The notes under the pieces were generated by a model. The model saw nothing but the letters and a program-made list of their open reading frames with translations, was not told the DNA's origin and did not search any database. A stretch of 43,845 nt of DNA, from NCBI GenBank assembly GCA_036121365.1, contig JAZAFR010000027.1, positions 1 through 43,845 of the forward strand, written 5' to 3'. Position 1 is the first letter of the stretch, and the number at the start of each line of letters is the position of its first letter. A program made the translations under genes and the position numbers. This DNA comes from UBA7916 sp036121365. GTDB lineage: Bacteria > Pseudomonadota > Gammaproteobacteria > Comchoanobacterales > Comchoanobacteraceae. Shown in pieces: positions 26,920-35,600 of this stretch.

Positions 26920-27528
26920 TCATTTACTTGCAGTCGCAGCGGCATCACTTGACCAATCTTGAATTTGTTGTTTAAACTTATTCAAGTTTGGTAATAATCT
27001 CAGATCTTTTAAAATCTCATTTGAAACTCTCTCAATTGTGTCAATAGGAGTATTAACTACCATCTCTCCAAATATCTTTGGGTCACTTCGACCCTCACCA
27101 TACGCGGCTTCAACTGGATTGCTTCTCAGCTTTAAAGTATTGTATACATCTTGTGCCGTACGTTCATGTATTGTTGCATTTGCAATGGCACAAAATAATG
27201 TATGGCAAAGTCCATTTAAATCCGCTTGAGACATCTCTGGAAGGTGAATCAGTACACCTCCTCCTCCCAGGGAATTTACGTGTTCTATAAATAAACATTG
27301 CCTGCATAGGGGACAGACTGTCATTAAATTACTCATGTTATTGTTGTTGTAATTTTTATCTTTGTTAACTACCCACATGTGTTTTGAGGCTCTAAAACCA
27401 CAAAAAAGGCATTTGTTGTGATCTCTGGCAAACACCTTTTTTTTGAACTCTTGGAATCCCACAGCGACCTCACGCCTAGCAAAGGACTCATAAGCTCCCT
27501 TTGAAAAACACAGGTTAAGGTCGACCAT
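26920..27528 (-). CDS. dotN: Dot/Icm coupling-complex protein DotN (IcmJ)
   Basis: A 202-residue protein (Legionella IcmJ about 208). DotN is part of the type IV coupling complex with DotL and DotM that receives effectors. The zinc site is clear: CLFCGF (about residues 40-45) and a second Cys cluster VCPLCRQC (about 72-79), in an HNH-like arrangement with RDHNKC ahead and VVNKDKNYNNNN between. Ribosome site GGAAGAGAG precedes the ATG. It lies directly between dotP and dotO as in Legionella. Confidence 0.95.
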   Translation of the reverse strand: MVDLNLCFSKGAYESFARREVAVGFQEFKKKVFARDHNKCLFCGFRASKHMWVVNKDKNYNNNNMSNLMTVCPLCRQCLFIEHVNSLGGGGVLIHLPEMSQADLNGLCHTLFCAIANATIHERTAQDVYNTLKLRSNPVEAAYGEGRSDPKIFGEMVVNTPIDTIERVSNEILKDLRLLPNLNKFKQQIQDWSSDAAATASK

Positions 27529-27573
27529 ATACTCTCTTCCTAGGTTACAGACCCAAAGACGGTCTTGAATTTG

Positions 27574-27942
27574 TTAGCTGCTACTACCGGAGGTGCCCAA
27601 ATCAGAAAAACCAGTACCAGCTGCACCACCTGTAGTGGTCCCTGATGAGAATACTGTTTCGCCTGCTTGAGATACAAGATTAGGCAAAAATATCAATAAA
27701 ATGCCAATACCTAAAAGTGTGAAGCACGAACCCAACTGAACTTGTTGAGGGTTATCTCTGTGCTGCTTAAATTTAAATAGTCCTGCACATGTAAAGCAAA
27801 GACCAAATAAATATGCAGCACCCCCCACTAACTGAGAAATTGCAGAAAATGTTGAGTTGATAGACTCAGCCATACCACCGATGTCTGCGTAAGCACAAGC
27901 AGTTAACCCTATCAATATTGCTAGTTTAGATAGCTTCTTCAT
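27574..27942 (-). CDS. dotP: Dot/Icm membrane protein DotP (IcmD)
   Basis: A 122-residue protein (Legionella IcmD about 132). It has a signal peptide (KLAILIGLTACAYA) and two membrane helices around a conserved basic loop, FKFKQHRDNPQQVQLG, which is the family mark. The C-terminus is Gly/Ser/Thr-rich. DotP and DotE are inner-membrane parts of the system of uncertain role. The position between the dotE region and dotN is the Legionella order. Related modules occur three times in the gene just upstream. Confidence 0.92.
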   Translation of the reverse strand: MKKLSKLAILIGLTACAYADIGGMAESINSTFSAISQLVGGAAYLFGLCFTCAGLFKFKQHRDNPQQVQLGSCFTLLGIGILLIFLPNLVSQAGETVFSSGTTTGGAAGTGFSDLGTSGSSS

Positions 27943-28233
27943 ATTAGCTCCAATAAATTCATAACGTAATAATAATTAATCATAAATGCTTATGTATTGC
28001 AAGCATTGCAACCCAAAATAAATAATTATCATTGATTTTCTTCGTTGCCATTACCATAGTACTTTAATTCATTTGCTGTTCTTTTTTCTTCTAGATTTGT
28101 CTCTCTTTAATATTTAGATAATCTTTTTATAGTTCTCAATTATTTAGATTTCCTATATTTGATGCTTGAGTTTTTGTATAACCAAACAGAATTTTCTATT
28201 TCAATAATGAATAAGAATAATTCTAATTAATTT

Positions 28234-29319
28234 TTATTCGGCATTACTGTTTGAAGCCCAGGGGTTATTCGTTATATTTTCAGAGGATACCCCCCCTGTA
28301 ACAACACTTGAAGAAAACAGCGTTTCTGCACCCTCCATTAGAGTTGAAGGGAGAAAAACGAGTCCAATTCCAGCCACTAGAAATATTAAGGATGTTGCTA
28401 ATGTCACTTGTTGTGGATTGTCTTTGTGTTGTTTGATCTTTAGCATCGCTGCAAATAAAAATATCAATCCTGCTATATATGATGTACCGCCAATCAAATC
28501 AGCAATGCTTGAGAAATTTGAGTAGACATTTGTGAACAGGTCGCTAATTCCTCCTTCAGGCTCAGCAACTTGATTATTTGTGGCACCTGATACTAATATG
28601 GAGGTGCCTTGACCGAGCGCACCTGCTTGAACGTCATCTGCGCTGCCAAATAGTGTCTCTGAGACTGGCCTTAGTAAAGAAGTCATAAATACTAGAAAAA
28701 CAGATATCGCCACATATGATAGGGGCATAGCAATTGAGTTTTGCTGAGGGTTGTCTTTGACTGCTTTTAGTTTCATCATAGCAGCAATAGCGAAACCCAA
28801 ACCAGCTAAATATGCTGATCCAATTATAATGTTCATCAAATTTGGAAATATCTGTGTCAATCTAGAAGCCATTCCAAAAATGCTTTGACTAAAGTTTGTC
28901 GGTGTGCTTATGCTAGGCGCCTCTGTTACCAACTGAATACTCTCTGCTTTTGCATTATTTGCTAGATCTTGAGTCCCTGGATCTGATCCAAAAACAGTCA
29001 CTGCGCCAGTAGTTAATAAGCCTGGTATAAATATTAATAGCACAGCTGTTAATAAAAAAGCAAAAGGTGTACTCACAGGCACTTGTGTGGGATTTTCCTT
29101 GACCTGTTTAAATTTAAAAATGGCCGCAATCATAAATCCCCAACCAGAAACAAATGCCAGGCCGAGCAATAACCTTAGTAGCGTGTCCGCGCCAGAACCT
29201 AATCTATTTGCGATACAGCCTAAAGCCAGCGAGTTTGTGTCGCAGTTAAGCGCAAATACCCCAATGGGGAGGAGTATAGAACAAATAATGAAGGTGATCT
29301 TTTTAAATCTAAAGCACAT
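28234..29319 (-). CDS. Three-module DotP/DotE-family membrane protein
   Basis: A 361-residue protein when started at the Met in front of a signal peptide (FKKITFIICSILLPIGVFA); the open frame extends 54 codons further upstream but that part looks non-coding. Three DotP-like modules follow in one chain, at about 39-111, 150-225 and 264-336. Each has two hydrophobic helices around the loop KxKxxKxNPxQ: FKFKQVKENPTQV, MKLKAVKDNPQQN and LKIKQHKDNPQQV. Each ends in a similar xxTVFG/ETLFG/ETLFS. Low-complexity linkers of about 40 residues join them. The gene sits between dotE and dotP in the operon. In Legionella the related DotE, DotV and DotP are single-module proteins, so this may be a fused DotV-like component or a stoichiometry-fixing expansion. 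No ribosome site is obvious. Confidence 0.88.
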   Translation of the reverse strand: MCFRFKKITFIICSILLPIGVFALNCDTNSLALGCIANRLGSGADTLLRLLLGLAFVSGWGFMIAAIFKFKQVKENPTQVPVSTPFAFLLTAVLLIFIPGLLTTGAVTVFGSDPGTQDLANNAKAESIQLVTEAPSISTPTNFSQSIFGMASRLTQIFPNLMNIIIGSAYLAGLGFAIAAMMKLKAVKDNPQQNSIAMPLSYVAISVFLVFMTSLLRPVSETLFGSADDVQAGALGQGTSILVSGATNNQVAEPEGGISDLFTNVYSNFSSIADLIGGTSYIAGLIFLFAAMLKIKQHKDNPQQVTLATSLIFLVAGIGLVFLPSTLMEGAETLFSSSVVTGGVSSENITNNPWASNSNAE

Positions 29320-29403
29320 ATGTATAAATTTATCACTATTTTTTCTGCATTCCAATAGATTTTGTACTATAAATAAAAATATAAACAATTTTTGGATATT
29401 ATT

Positions 29404-29628
29404 ATGAAACCAGACACACAAAAAACAGTAAAAGAAGTTATTACTCTCGTTTTGCAAACATTTCGTGAAACCTCGAAGCAACTTAAGCCATTAGAGTCCG
29501 CTATTTTTCGTGGGACATCGCGAGAAACAGATGATAATTCTAGGGATAATTCAAGTAATGCGGACCCAGTAATTGCTACACCCATGGTTAATAAAGAGAA
29601 TAATGTTGTCAGAAATCGTAATTCATAA
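29404..29628 (+). CDS. Small hydrophilic protein of unknown function, opposite to the Dot/Icm genes
   Basis: A 74-residue open frame starting at ATG 29404, divergent from the three-module gene with about 84 bases between. The N-terminus is helical and amphipathic (TVKEVITLVLQTFRETSKQL), the C-terminus is Asn/Ser/Asp-rich and disordered. The composition is protein-like, but no ribosome site is evident and no family is recognised. It could be a small effector or regulator, or simply a chance frame. Confidence 0.4.
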   Translation: MKPDTQKTVKEVITLVLQTFRETSKQLKPLESAIFRGTSRETDDNSRDNSSNADPVIATPMVNKENNVVRNRNS

Positions 29629-29722
29629 GAGAATATCTGAATATCTGCGATTACGCTACTGTCGATATACGGCTCTTATTTTGCTCCAGTTATTTTTTCC
29701 TATTTTTTCTTTATTTTTTCTT

Positions 29723-30445
29723 TTAGCTCAGGCCTAATGTTTGGTAGACCACCTCAATGAATGTATAAATATTCACGGCGAGAATTCCTCCAATAACATG
29801 TGTGATTCCCTTTGAAATGGCGCCCGGCTGCTGGCCTGGATTCGTCGCTTTTGCTAGCATTACCCACCCTCTAATAAACGATATGATTCCAATTATTTGG
29901 ATGACACCTAATATGGGTGTTACATACGTATCAAAATCGTCACCAGAACTGCCTGACCAGCTTAAAATTGATGTCTGTATAGTATCTGTGTTGAATATGG
30001 TTAAGTTTAGTGACGAGATGAAATATGGCATATAAAATAAGCCAACTCCAACAAAAAATTGCAGAAATGGTCCTACCATTGACATCTCTACATGCATAAA
30101 TGCGGTTCTTGTTCCATATTTCTTTAACTTCATAACAGCTGCTACGCTCATTCCTACACCTATTACATAACAGAGTATGATCAAAAAGTTTTTTATTGGA
30201 TCAATTTGTTCGCCTATGTTTTGAAAGATACTTGCCATATCTATGCTAGTACCGCTGGCAAAGAAATCCATAAACTCGTTAGTCGCTGAATTAAAGGGAT
30301 TCTGGTATATACCGTTTTCTATAAATACAGCATCTTTGAAGTCGACTGCAAGTGCAAACTGAACGATTGAAAGAATAATCAGTAATCTTTTGAGTAGATT
30401 AACTGGGATTTTTATTGTATTTAATAGATTTTTTTTTTGCATCAA
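29723..30445 (-). CDS. dotE: Dot/Icm membrane protein DotE (IcmC)
   Basis: A 240-residue inner-membrane protein with a signal-anchor start and about four helices. The C-terminal part carries the IcmC pattern IRGWVMLAKATNPGQQPGAI followed by KGITHVIGGILAVNIYTF. The middle part has a DotP-like helix-loop-helix (AAVMKLKKYGT). It is somewhat longer than Legionella IcmC (about 194). The ATG overlaps the dotF stop by four bases, so the two are translated together. Role in the machine is not well defined. Confidence 0.93.
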   Translation of the reverse strand: MMQKKNLLNTIKIPVNLLKRLLIILSIVQFALAVDFKDAVFIENGIYQNPFNSATNEFMDFFASGTSIDMASIFQNIGEQIDPIKNFLIILCYVIGVGMSVAAVMKLKKYGTRTAFMHVEMSMVGPFLQFFVGVGLFYMPYFISSLNLTIFNTDTIQTSILSWSGSSGDDFDTYVTPILGVIQIIGIISFIRGWVMLAKATNPGQQPGAISKGITHVIGGILAVNIYTFIEVVYQTLGLS

Positions 30446-31242
30446 TTGACCTTTATCTGCCTATTTGAAGTTGTATAGACAATTGAATTGACTGCATCTA
30501 TTTTTGTTATAGACCCATAGTCTTTCAGCTCATCTCCAACTTTTACAGTCTTATTTGCTCCTCCTCCGCTCACTAGCCATGCTCGGCCTTCTACCACAGC
30601 CTCTACCGTATATGTCTCCTTCGCTTCTTTGACTTTAACCTCTTTCTTTTTTGGTTGTAGCTTTTTTTGTAAATCTGAAATTTGCTTTTGCATTGTGTCA
30701 TTTTTACTTACTAGATCATCTATTTCTGACTCTAATTCATTGAACCTTCTTTGCACTCCTAGATTGTCATCATTTAGTTTTCTGACCATTGTTGTGAGGT
30801 AATTGTTTTCCGCGACCAATTCATCTATGCTATCTGACATTTTTTTCTCTTCTGCACTGCTAGTTACTGGTGTCTTAGTTTCAGGCACTACATTTTTCTG
30901 AACAGGCTGGGATTCTGGGACGACGGCCTCTTTTTTTTCAGGCTGATTAAGACTCTCTACTATCGCTACATTGCTTGACTGATCTTTATCATCTTCTGAA
31001 CTTCCAGAGAAAAACATTGAATATAATGAATATATCATTACGAATATGATGACTGTCATCACTACCATGTATATCATATCTTGATTTTGATTTTCTTCAC
31101 CTTCTGCAACTCCGGATGATTGAAAAGGACTACCCTGCGGTTGCTCTGGTTCTTGATTTGTGCCAGACGGGGGAATCGATTGATTGTCAGTTGGCATATC
31201 AAATGATTGCTCACTATCTTTGTCTGAAAAATATTCACTCAT
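30442..31242 (-). CDS. dotF: Dot/Icm core protein DotF (IcmG)
   Basis: A 266-residue bitopic inner-membrane protein (Legionella IcmG about 269). Residues 1-55 are cytoplasmic, acidic and Gln/Pro-rich. A single helix lies at about 57-79 (MIYMVVMTVIIFVMIYSLYS). A periplasmic Lys/Val/Pro linker leads to a coiled coil at about 135-195 (ENNYLTTMVRKLNDDNLG). The C-terminal domain (about 205-266) includes VEGRAWLVSGGGANKTVKVG and IDAVNSIVYTTSNRQIKV. DotF joins DotG, DotH, DotC and DotD in the envelope-spanning core and has been linked to effector binding. It starts 11 bases after dotG. Confidence 0.95.
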   Translation of the reverse strand: MSEYFSDKDSEQSFDMPTDNQSIPPSGTNQEPEQPQGSPFQSSGVAEGEENQNQDMIYMVVMTVIIFVMIYSLYSMFFSGSSEDDKDQSSNVAIVESLNQPEKKEAVVPESQPVQKNVVPETKTPVTSSAEEKKMSDSIDELVAENNYLTTMVRKLNDDNLGVQRRFNELESEIDDLVSKNDTMQKQISDLQKKLQPKKKEVKVKEAKETYTVEAVVEGRAWLVSGGGANKTVKVGDELKDYGSITKIDAVNSIVYTTSNRQIKVN

Positions 31243-31253
31243 ATAAGACTTCC

Positions 31254-34200
31254 TTACATATTTCCAAATTGATAATCACTTGTGAGTAGTACTCCTAGCA
31301 ACTTGCCGGATGGCACTGTCACTGATATTGTCGGAATATCACTCTGTAAATCTGATAAGTTATCACTTAAAGCAGTTCCTGCTGCACCTAGTCCAGTTAG
31401 CATATACTCATCCCAATCGTAATCACTTGCACTTGAGGTTGTGGTTGTAGAACCGTCAGTTGTCGTTGTTGTTGTCGATGCATTACTTGTAATTGCACTG
31501 CCTAGTCCTGACATAAAGTTTGTTAGGAATGTTAAACCGTATCTTTCTGTAATGTGGTAGTTATTATTCCCTTCGATTGCCGCAGATGCAGTATCTCCAT
31601 CCAGACCGATGGCGCTAATCGGACTGGTTGGCCCATTTGAGTTGATACTATTAAACGTAATTTTTATTTTACTGTTTGTCAACTCATATGTACCAATTAA
31701 TTTTGCACCTGCCAGTGGGCCACTGGTTATGCTAGCAACCACTGGTTGTGTGACATCAGAATTGATACCGATGTCTAATTTTGCATACATTAATGTCCCT
31801 TCTGGTATGACCCCATTCATTAGCATTGTTGTATCTGAACTACTGGCCGTCATTGGTACAGTTGGTGAAACGCTAGGCTTTACAGTGCTTTTATCTCCTT
31901 TCAATGTGTCTTTAGAGGTTGTAATTGTGCCATTTTTATTCTCTTGAGTCGCACTGTTTGGTGCCCATGCTTGTAATAAACCCATCATTTGGCTTTTCAT
32001 TGCAGTCTCTAGTGTCGATGTTTGAGATTGTATCTGAGCAGCCTCCATCTGCTTTTTATTTTCTGCGTTCATTTGGGCCAGCCTTGCATTCGCTGCATCT
32101 TGCTTCGAATTTCCGGTCGATTGGCTTGCTCCAGTGTTACCAGATACTGCTGCATTAATATCGCTCGGGCTGAAACCAGCATTACTTAAATCGTCTGGAC
32201 TGTAACCGGCTTTGACTAAGTCTGCTGCTGACATGCCTGCGGCTTTTAAGTCTGCTGCACTATAGCCAGCATTTTTCATATCTGATGCACTAAATCCTGC
32301 GTCCTTCAAATCTGATGCACTGAAACCAGCGTTTTTCATATCTGAGGCACTAAATCCTGCTGCCTTCAACTCTGATGCACTGAAACCAGCGTTTTTCATA
32401 TCTGAGGCACTAAATCCTGCTGCCTTCATCTCTGAGGCACTAAAACCTGCGTCCTTCAAATCCGATGCGCTATAACCACCCGCTTTCAATTCGGATGCAC
32501 TAAAACCAGCGTTTTTCAAATCTGAAGCACTAAAACCTGCTGACTTCAAATCTGATGCACTAAAACCTGCTGATTTTAATTCGGATGCACTGAAGCCTGC
32601 TGCCTTCATACTAGCTGCTGAGCACCCACTATTCATAATCTCAGTGGCTGTTTCGCCTTCCTCTTTCATAGTTTCTATACTGCTAACCGTACAATCGCCT
32701 TCTCCACTAGCTGCAATCTGTGCTTGAGTGTAGCCTGCAGCTGCTAACTGGTTATCGTCAAAACCTGCGGATTTCAGGGCTGATGCACTATAGCCTGCTC
32801 CCTTCAGTTCTGATGCACTATAACCTGCAGATTTCATCGCTGATGCACTATAACCTGCGCTCTTCAATTCTGAGGCACTAAAACCTGCGTTTTTCAGATC
32901 TGAGGCACTAAAACCACCGGCCTTCAATTCTGATGCACTAAAACCAGCGTCTTTCAAATCTGATGCACTAAAACCAGCATTTTTTAAATCTGATGCACTA
33001 AAACCTGCATCTTTCAATTCTGATATGGTGAATCCTGCTGCCTTCATTGCTTCCGCAGAGCACCCTCTGTCTTTAATTTCTGCGGCTGTTGCCCCTTGCT
33101 CTTTCATAGATTCTACAGTTTTGGCCGTGCATCCCTCTGACGCTCCTGATGTACTTATTGCTTCATCACTGAATCCGGCTGCTTTAAGTTGAGATGTGGT
33201 GACTCCATTGGCTGCTAATTCCTTGGCGGATACGCCTGCTCTTCTCAATTCTCGCGGGGAGAAGCCAGCTGAGAGTAATTCACTTGTTGAGTAACCTGCA
33301 TCTTTCAACTCGCGCGCAGTAAATCCAGCATCTTCTAATTGTTTTGCTGAAAAACCGGAATCTTCTAGATCTTTTGCACTGAATCCTGCTTCTTTTAAGT
33401 CACTCGCGGTGTATCCTGCTTCTTTCATCACGTTCGCACTACAACCCTTTTCCTTGATCTCTTTGGCTGAGAGTCCTTGTGCCTTATATGCTTTCACTTG
33501 ATCGAGTGTACAATAATTACCTAGTTTTTGTTTGGCTTCTTCTATGTCTTTTTGACTGATGCCACATTGCTTCAACTCGTCATCTTTGTATCCATCTTTC
33601 AACGCGTCAATCACCGTTATGTTGTTTTTAAGCATTGAACACAGATTTGCACCCAGCGCTTTTAATTCTGCTGCACTGGCACCAGCTTTTGCTAAGTCTT
33701 CGGTTGAAAAGCCTATTTCTTTTAGGTCTTTTGGACTATATCCGGCACCTATCAAATCACTCGCTGTGAAGCCAGCGTCTTTAAGCTCTCGTAAGCTGAC
33801 ACAGTCTTTCATATCTGTTGCACTGTACCCTGCATTCTTCAGTTCGAGTGCAGAATATCCACCTTTGTAAAGTTCACATGCTGTCTTTCCTGCTGCGCGT
33901 AATTCTGTGGCTGTCACACCAGCGTCATGTAGACCACGGATTGAGCTACCTATTCCGACCAGTCCTTTTGGAGAAAAACCAGCATTGACTAAATCCTCAG
34001 TGGTAAATCCACATTCCAGTAACTGACTTGATGTCAAACCTGCATTTTTTAGCTGGCTAGCGCTGTAGCCTTGCGACTTTAATTCTTTGCAGGTCGTTCC
34101 AGCTTGGAGCATTTTAGAAAGCTGACTAACATCGTCGTCCCCTCCGCTTAATTCACTGGGTTCGTAACCTGCCCTGATTAGTGCCCCTCTAGAAAATCCT

Positions 34201-35600
34201 GCTTTCTCTAGTTCTTTTGCACTATAACCAGCTGCTTTTAGATCGTGTGCAGTAATGCCTGCATTTCTTAAATCTGTTGCTGTATATCCGGTATCGTGTA
34301 GTTGTTTTGGGCTGAACCCTGCTTTCAGCATCTCTGCAGCGTTGTATCCGGCATTTTTTAAATCTTCAGCACTGTAGCCGGCTGCTTTTAGTTCTGCTGC
34401 AGAAAAACCAGCTTCCTTTAACTGAGCGGCTGTGCAGCCTAAGTCTTTAAAATCTTTTGCTGGTATATTTTCTTTTTTTGCAATTGAGATATCACTGCAA
34501 CTTATCACACCCTTCAACTGTGCACTGTTTAGACCTGCTTCTACTAGATCGTTCGTGGTTAAACCTGCATCCATAAGCTCTTTTGGTGTATACCCTGCTG
34601 CCAACAAGTCGCTTGCAGTGTAACCTGCACATACCAGCTCACTGGCAGTGTATCCTGATTCTTTTAATTCAGCTGAGGTATATCCTCCTGCCCGCAGTGC
34701 ACTACTTCCACATCCATAATCTTTCATCTGTTTAGCGTTGACGCCTTTTGTCCTCTGTTGTTTGACCCAACTCGTGTCACATTTCTTTTTTGGTTCAGGT
34801 AGCTTTTGACACTGTACTGATGTTAAGGTGCGTGGGTCTACACCATCTGCAATTAATTCTTTCTTGCTAACACCGGCACTACTTAGCTCACTCGCAGAGA
34901 CTCCTGCTTCCAGTAAGTTTTTTGGTGTAAAACCTGCATCCAACAAGCTTTTTGCTGAATAGCCAGCTTTCACTAAATCCTCTGCAGAAAACCCTGCTTT
35001 ACGTAGGTCACTGGCTGAAAACCCGGCCCCGTTTAGCTGGTCCGCTGTATATCCAGCTGACTTCAACTCGCTGGCGGTGAAACCAGCAGCAGCAAGCTCG
35101 CCAGCTGAATAGCCGGCTTGTTTTAGAATTGCAGCACTACAGCCTTCACACTTCAGTTCAGTTGCATTTACACCAGCTTTGAACGCTCTTTGCGCAAAAT
35201 CTAAATCGCAAACGCCTGAACTGCCAGTCGATGCAGGGGCGTTGCTCATCGCGTTCTGTGCCTCTGATGCAAAACTACCGGGATCTGTTATAAATCCACT
35301 TGTTCCTAGTGCACTTGGGACAGCACTTCCACCTGTTTCAACAGCTCTTTCGTAGTTTTGATCATCTTTTGTTTGGCTTAAGCCTGCGTACTGTTGAGTC
35401 ACATTGCCTGCTTTGGCTGATGTTGCAGCAGCTGCTCTTTGTGTTTTTACGGAACTTTCTATTGGAATTCCGCTATCCTCTGAAAAGTATAAGATCGCTC
35501 CGTATATCACAATACCGATACCAATGACTGTACCTAGTATTACTGATAGTTTACTGCCAATACTTTCCTCTCTGTAACCTTTTCTTTGATCGTCGCTCAC
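31254..35600 (-). CDS. dotG: Dot/Icm channel protein DotG (IcmE), with a large decapeptide repeat region
   Basis: DotG spans the envelope and forms the central channel of the core complex. This copy has 1448 residues against 1048 in L. pneumophila. Residues 1-17 are cytoplasmic, the membrane helix is about 18-41, and a linker reaches residue 130. Residues about 131-1150 consist of some hundred 10-residue units of the type AGFSASDLKN. After a Gln-rich stretch, the VirB10-like domain occupies about 1256-1448 (IPEGTLMYAKLDIGIN, PLAGAKLIG, ending in LLGVLLTSDYQFGNM). The repeat array is divided into blocks opened by a Cys pair, C-x22-C in five cases and C-x20-C in one. The gene starts directly at the dotH stop. 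The extra length lies in the repeats. Confidence 0.97.
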   Translation of the reverse strand: MSDDQRKGYREESIGSKLSVILGTVIGIGIVIYGAILYFSEDSGIPIESSVKTQRAAAATSAKAGNVTQQYAGLSQTKDDQNYERAVETGGSAVPSALGTSGFITDPGSFASEAQNAMSNAPASTGSSGVCDLDFAQRAFKAGVNATELKCEGCSAAILKQAGYSAGELAAAGFTASELKSAGYTADQLNGAGFSASDLRKAGFSAEDLVKAGYSAKSLLDAGFTPKNLLEAGVSASELSSAGVSKKELIADGVDPRTLTSVQCQKLPEPKKKCDTSWVKQQRTKGVNAKQMKDYGCGSSALRAGGYTSAELKESGYTASELVCAGYTASDLLAAGYTPKELMDAGLTTNDLVEAGLNSAQLKGVISCSDISIAKKENIPAKDFKDLGCTAAQLKEAGFSAAELKAAGYSAEDLKNAGYNAAEMLKAGFSPKQLHDTGYTATDLRNAGITAHDLKAAGYSAKELEKAGFSRGALIRAGYEPSELSGGDDDVSQLSKMLQAGTTCKELKSQGYSASQLKNAGLTSSQLLECGFTTEDLVNAGFSPKGLVGIGSSIRGLHDAGVTATELRAAGKTACELYKGGYSALELKNAGYSATDMKDCVSLRELKDAGFTASDLIGAGYSPKDLKEIGFSTEDLAKAGASAAELKALGANLCSMLKNNITVIDALKDGYKDDELKQCGISQKDIEEAKQKLGNYCTLDQVKAYKAQGLSAKEIKEKGCSANVMKEAGYTASDLKEAGFSAKDLEDSGFSAKQLEDAGFTARELKDAGYSTSELLSAGFSPRELRRAGVSAKELAANGVTTSQLKAAGFSDEAISTSGASEGCTAKTVESMKEQGATAAEIKDRGCSAEAMKAAGFTISELKDAGFSASDLKNAGFSASDLKDAGFSASELKAGGFSASDLKNAGFSASELKSAGYSASAMKSAGYSASELKGAGYSASALKSAGFDDNQLAAAGYTQAQIAASGEGDCTVSSIETMKEEGETATEIMNSGCSAASMKAAGFSASELKSAGFSASDLKSAGFSASDLKNAGFSASELKAGGYSASDLKDAGFSASEMKAAGFSASDMKNAGFSASELKAAGFSASDMKNAGFSASDLKDAGFSASDMKNAGYSAADLKAAGMSAADLVKAGYSPDDLSNAGFSPSDINAAVSGNTGASQSTGNSKQDAANARLAQMNAENKKQMEAAQIQSQTSTLETAMKSQMMGLLQAWAPNSATQENKNGTITTSKDTLKGDKSTVKPSVSPTVPMTASSSDTTMLMNGVIPEGTLMYAKLDIGINSDVTQPVVASITSGPLAGAKLIGTYELTNSKIKITFNSINSNGPTSPISAIGLDGDTASAAIEGNNNYHITERYGLTFLTNFMSGLGSAITSNASTTTTTTDGSTTTTSSASDYDWDEYMLTGLGAAGTALSDNLSDLQSDIPTISVTVPSGKLLGVLLTSDYQFGNM
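32150..35210 (-). repeat. Decapeptide (30-bp) repeat array inside dotG
   Basis: About one hundred 30-base coding units. The 3' third (about 32150-33030) is the most uniform, with plus-strand units such as tctgatgcactgaaaccagc recurring many times, while the 5' part is diverged. This gradient suggests recent expansion at the 3' side by unequal recombination or slippage. Assembly collapse is possible in such DNA. Confidence 0.93.

Noticed and set aside
29320..29481. 54-codon upstream extension of the three-module DotP-like gene
   Set aside because: It would bury the signal peptide inside the protein and overlaps the divergent promoter region; the Met at 29319 directly precedes the signal peptide.
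32150..33030. Evenly spaced 30-base repeats resembling a CRISPR array
   Set aside because: The repeats are adjacent, have no unique spacers and are in frame as DotG decapeptides; no cas genes are present.
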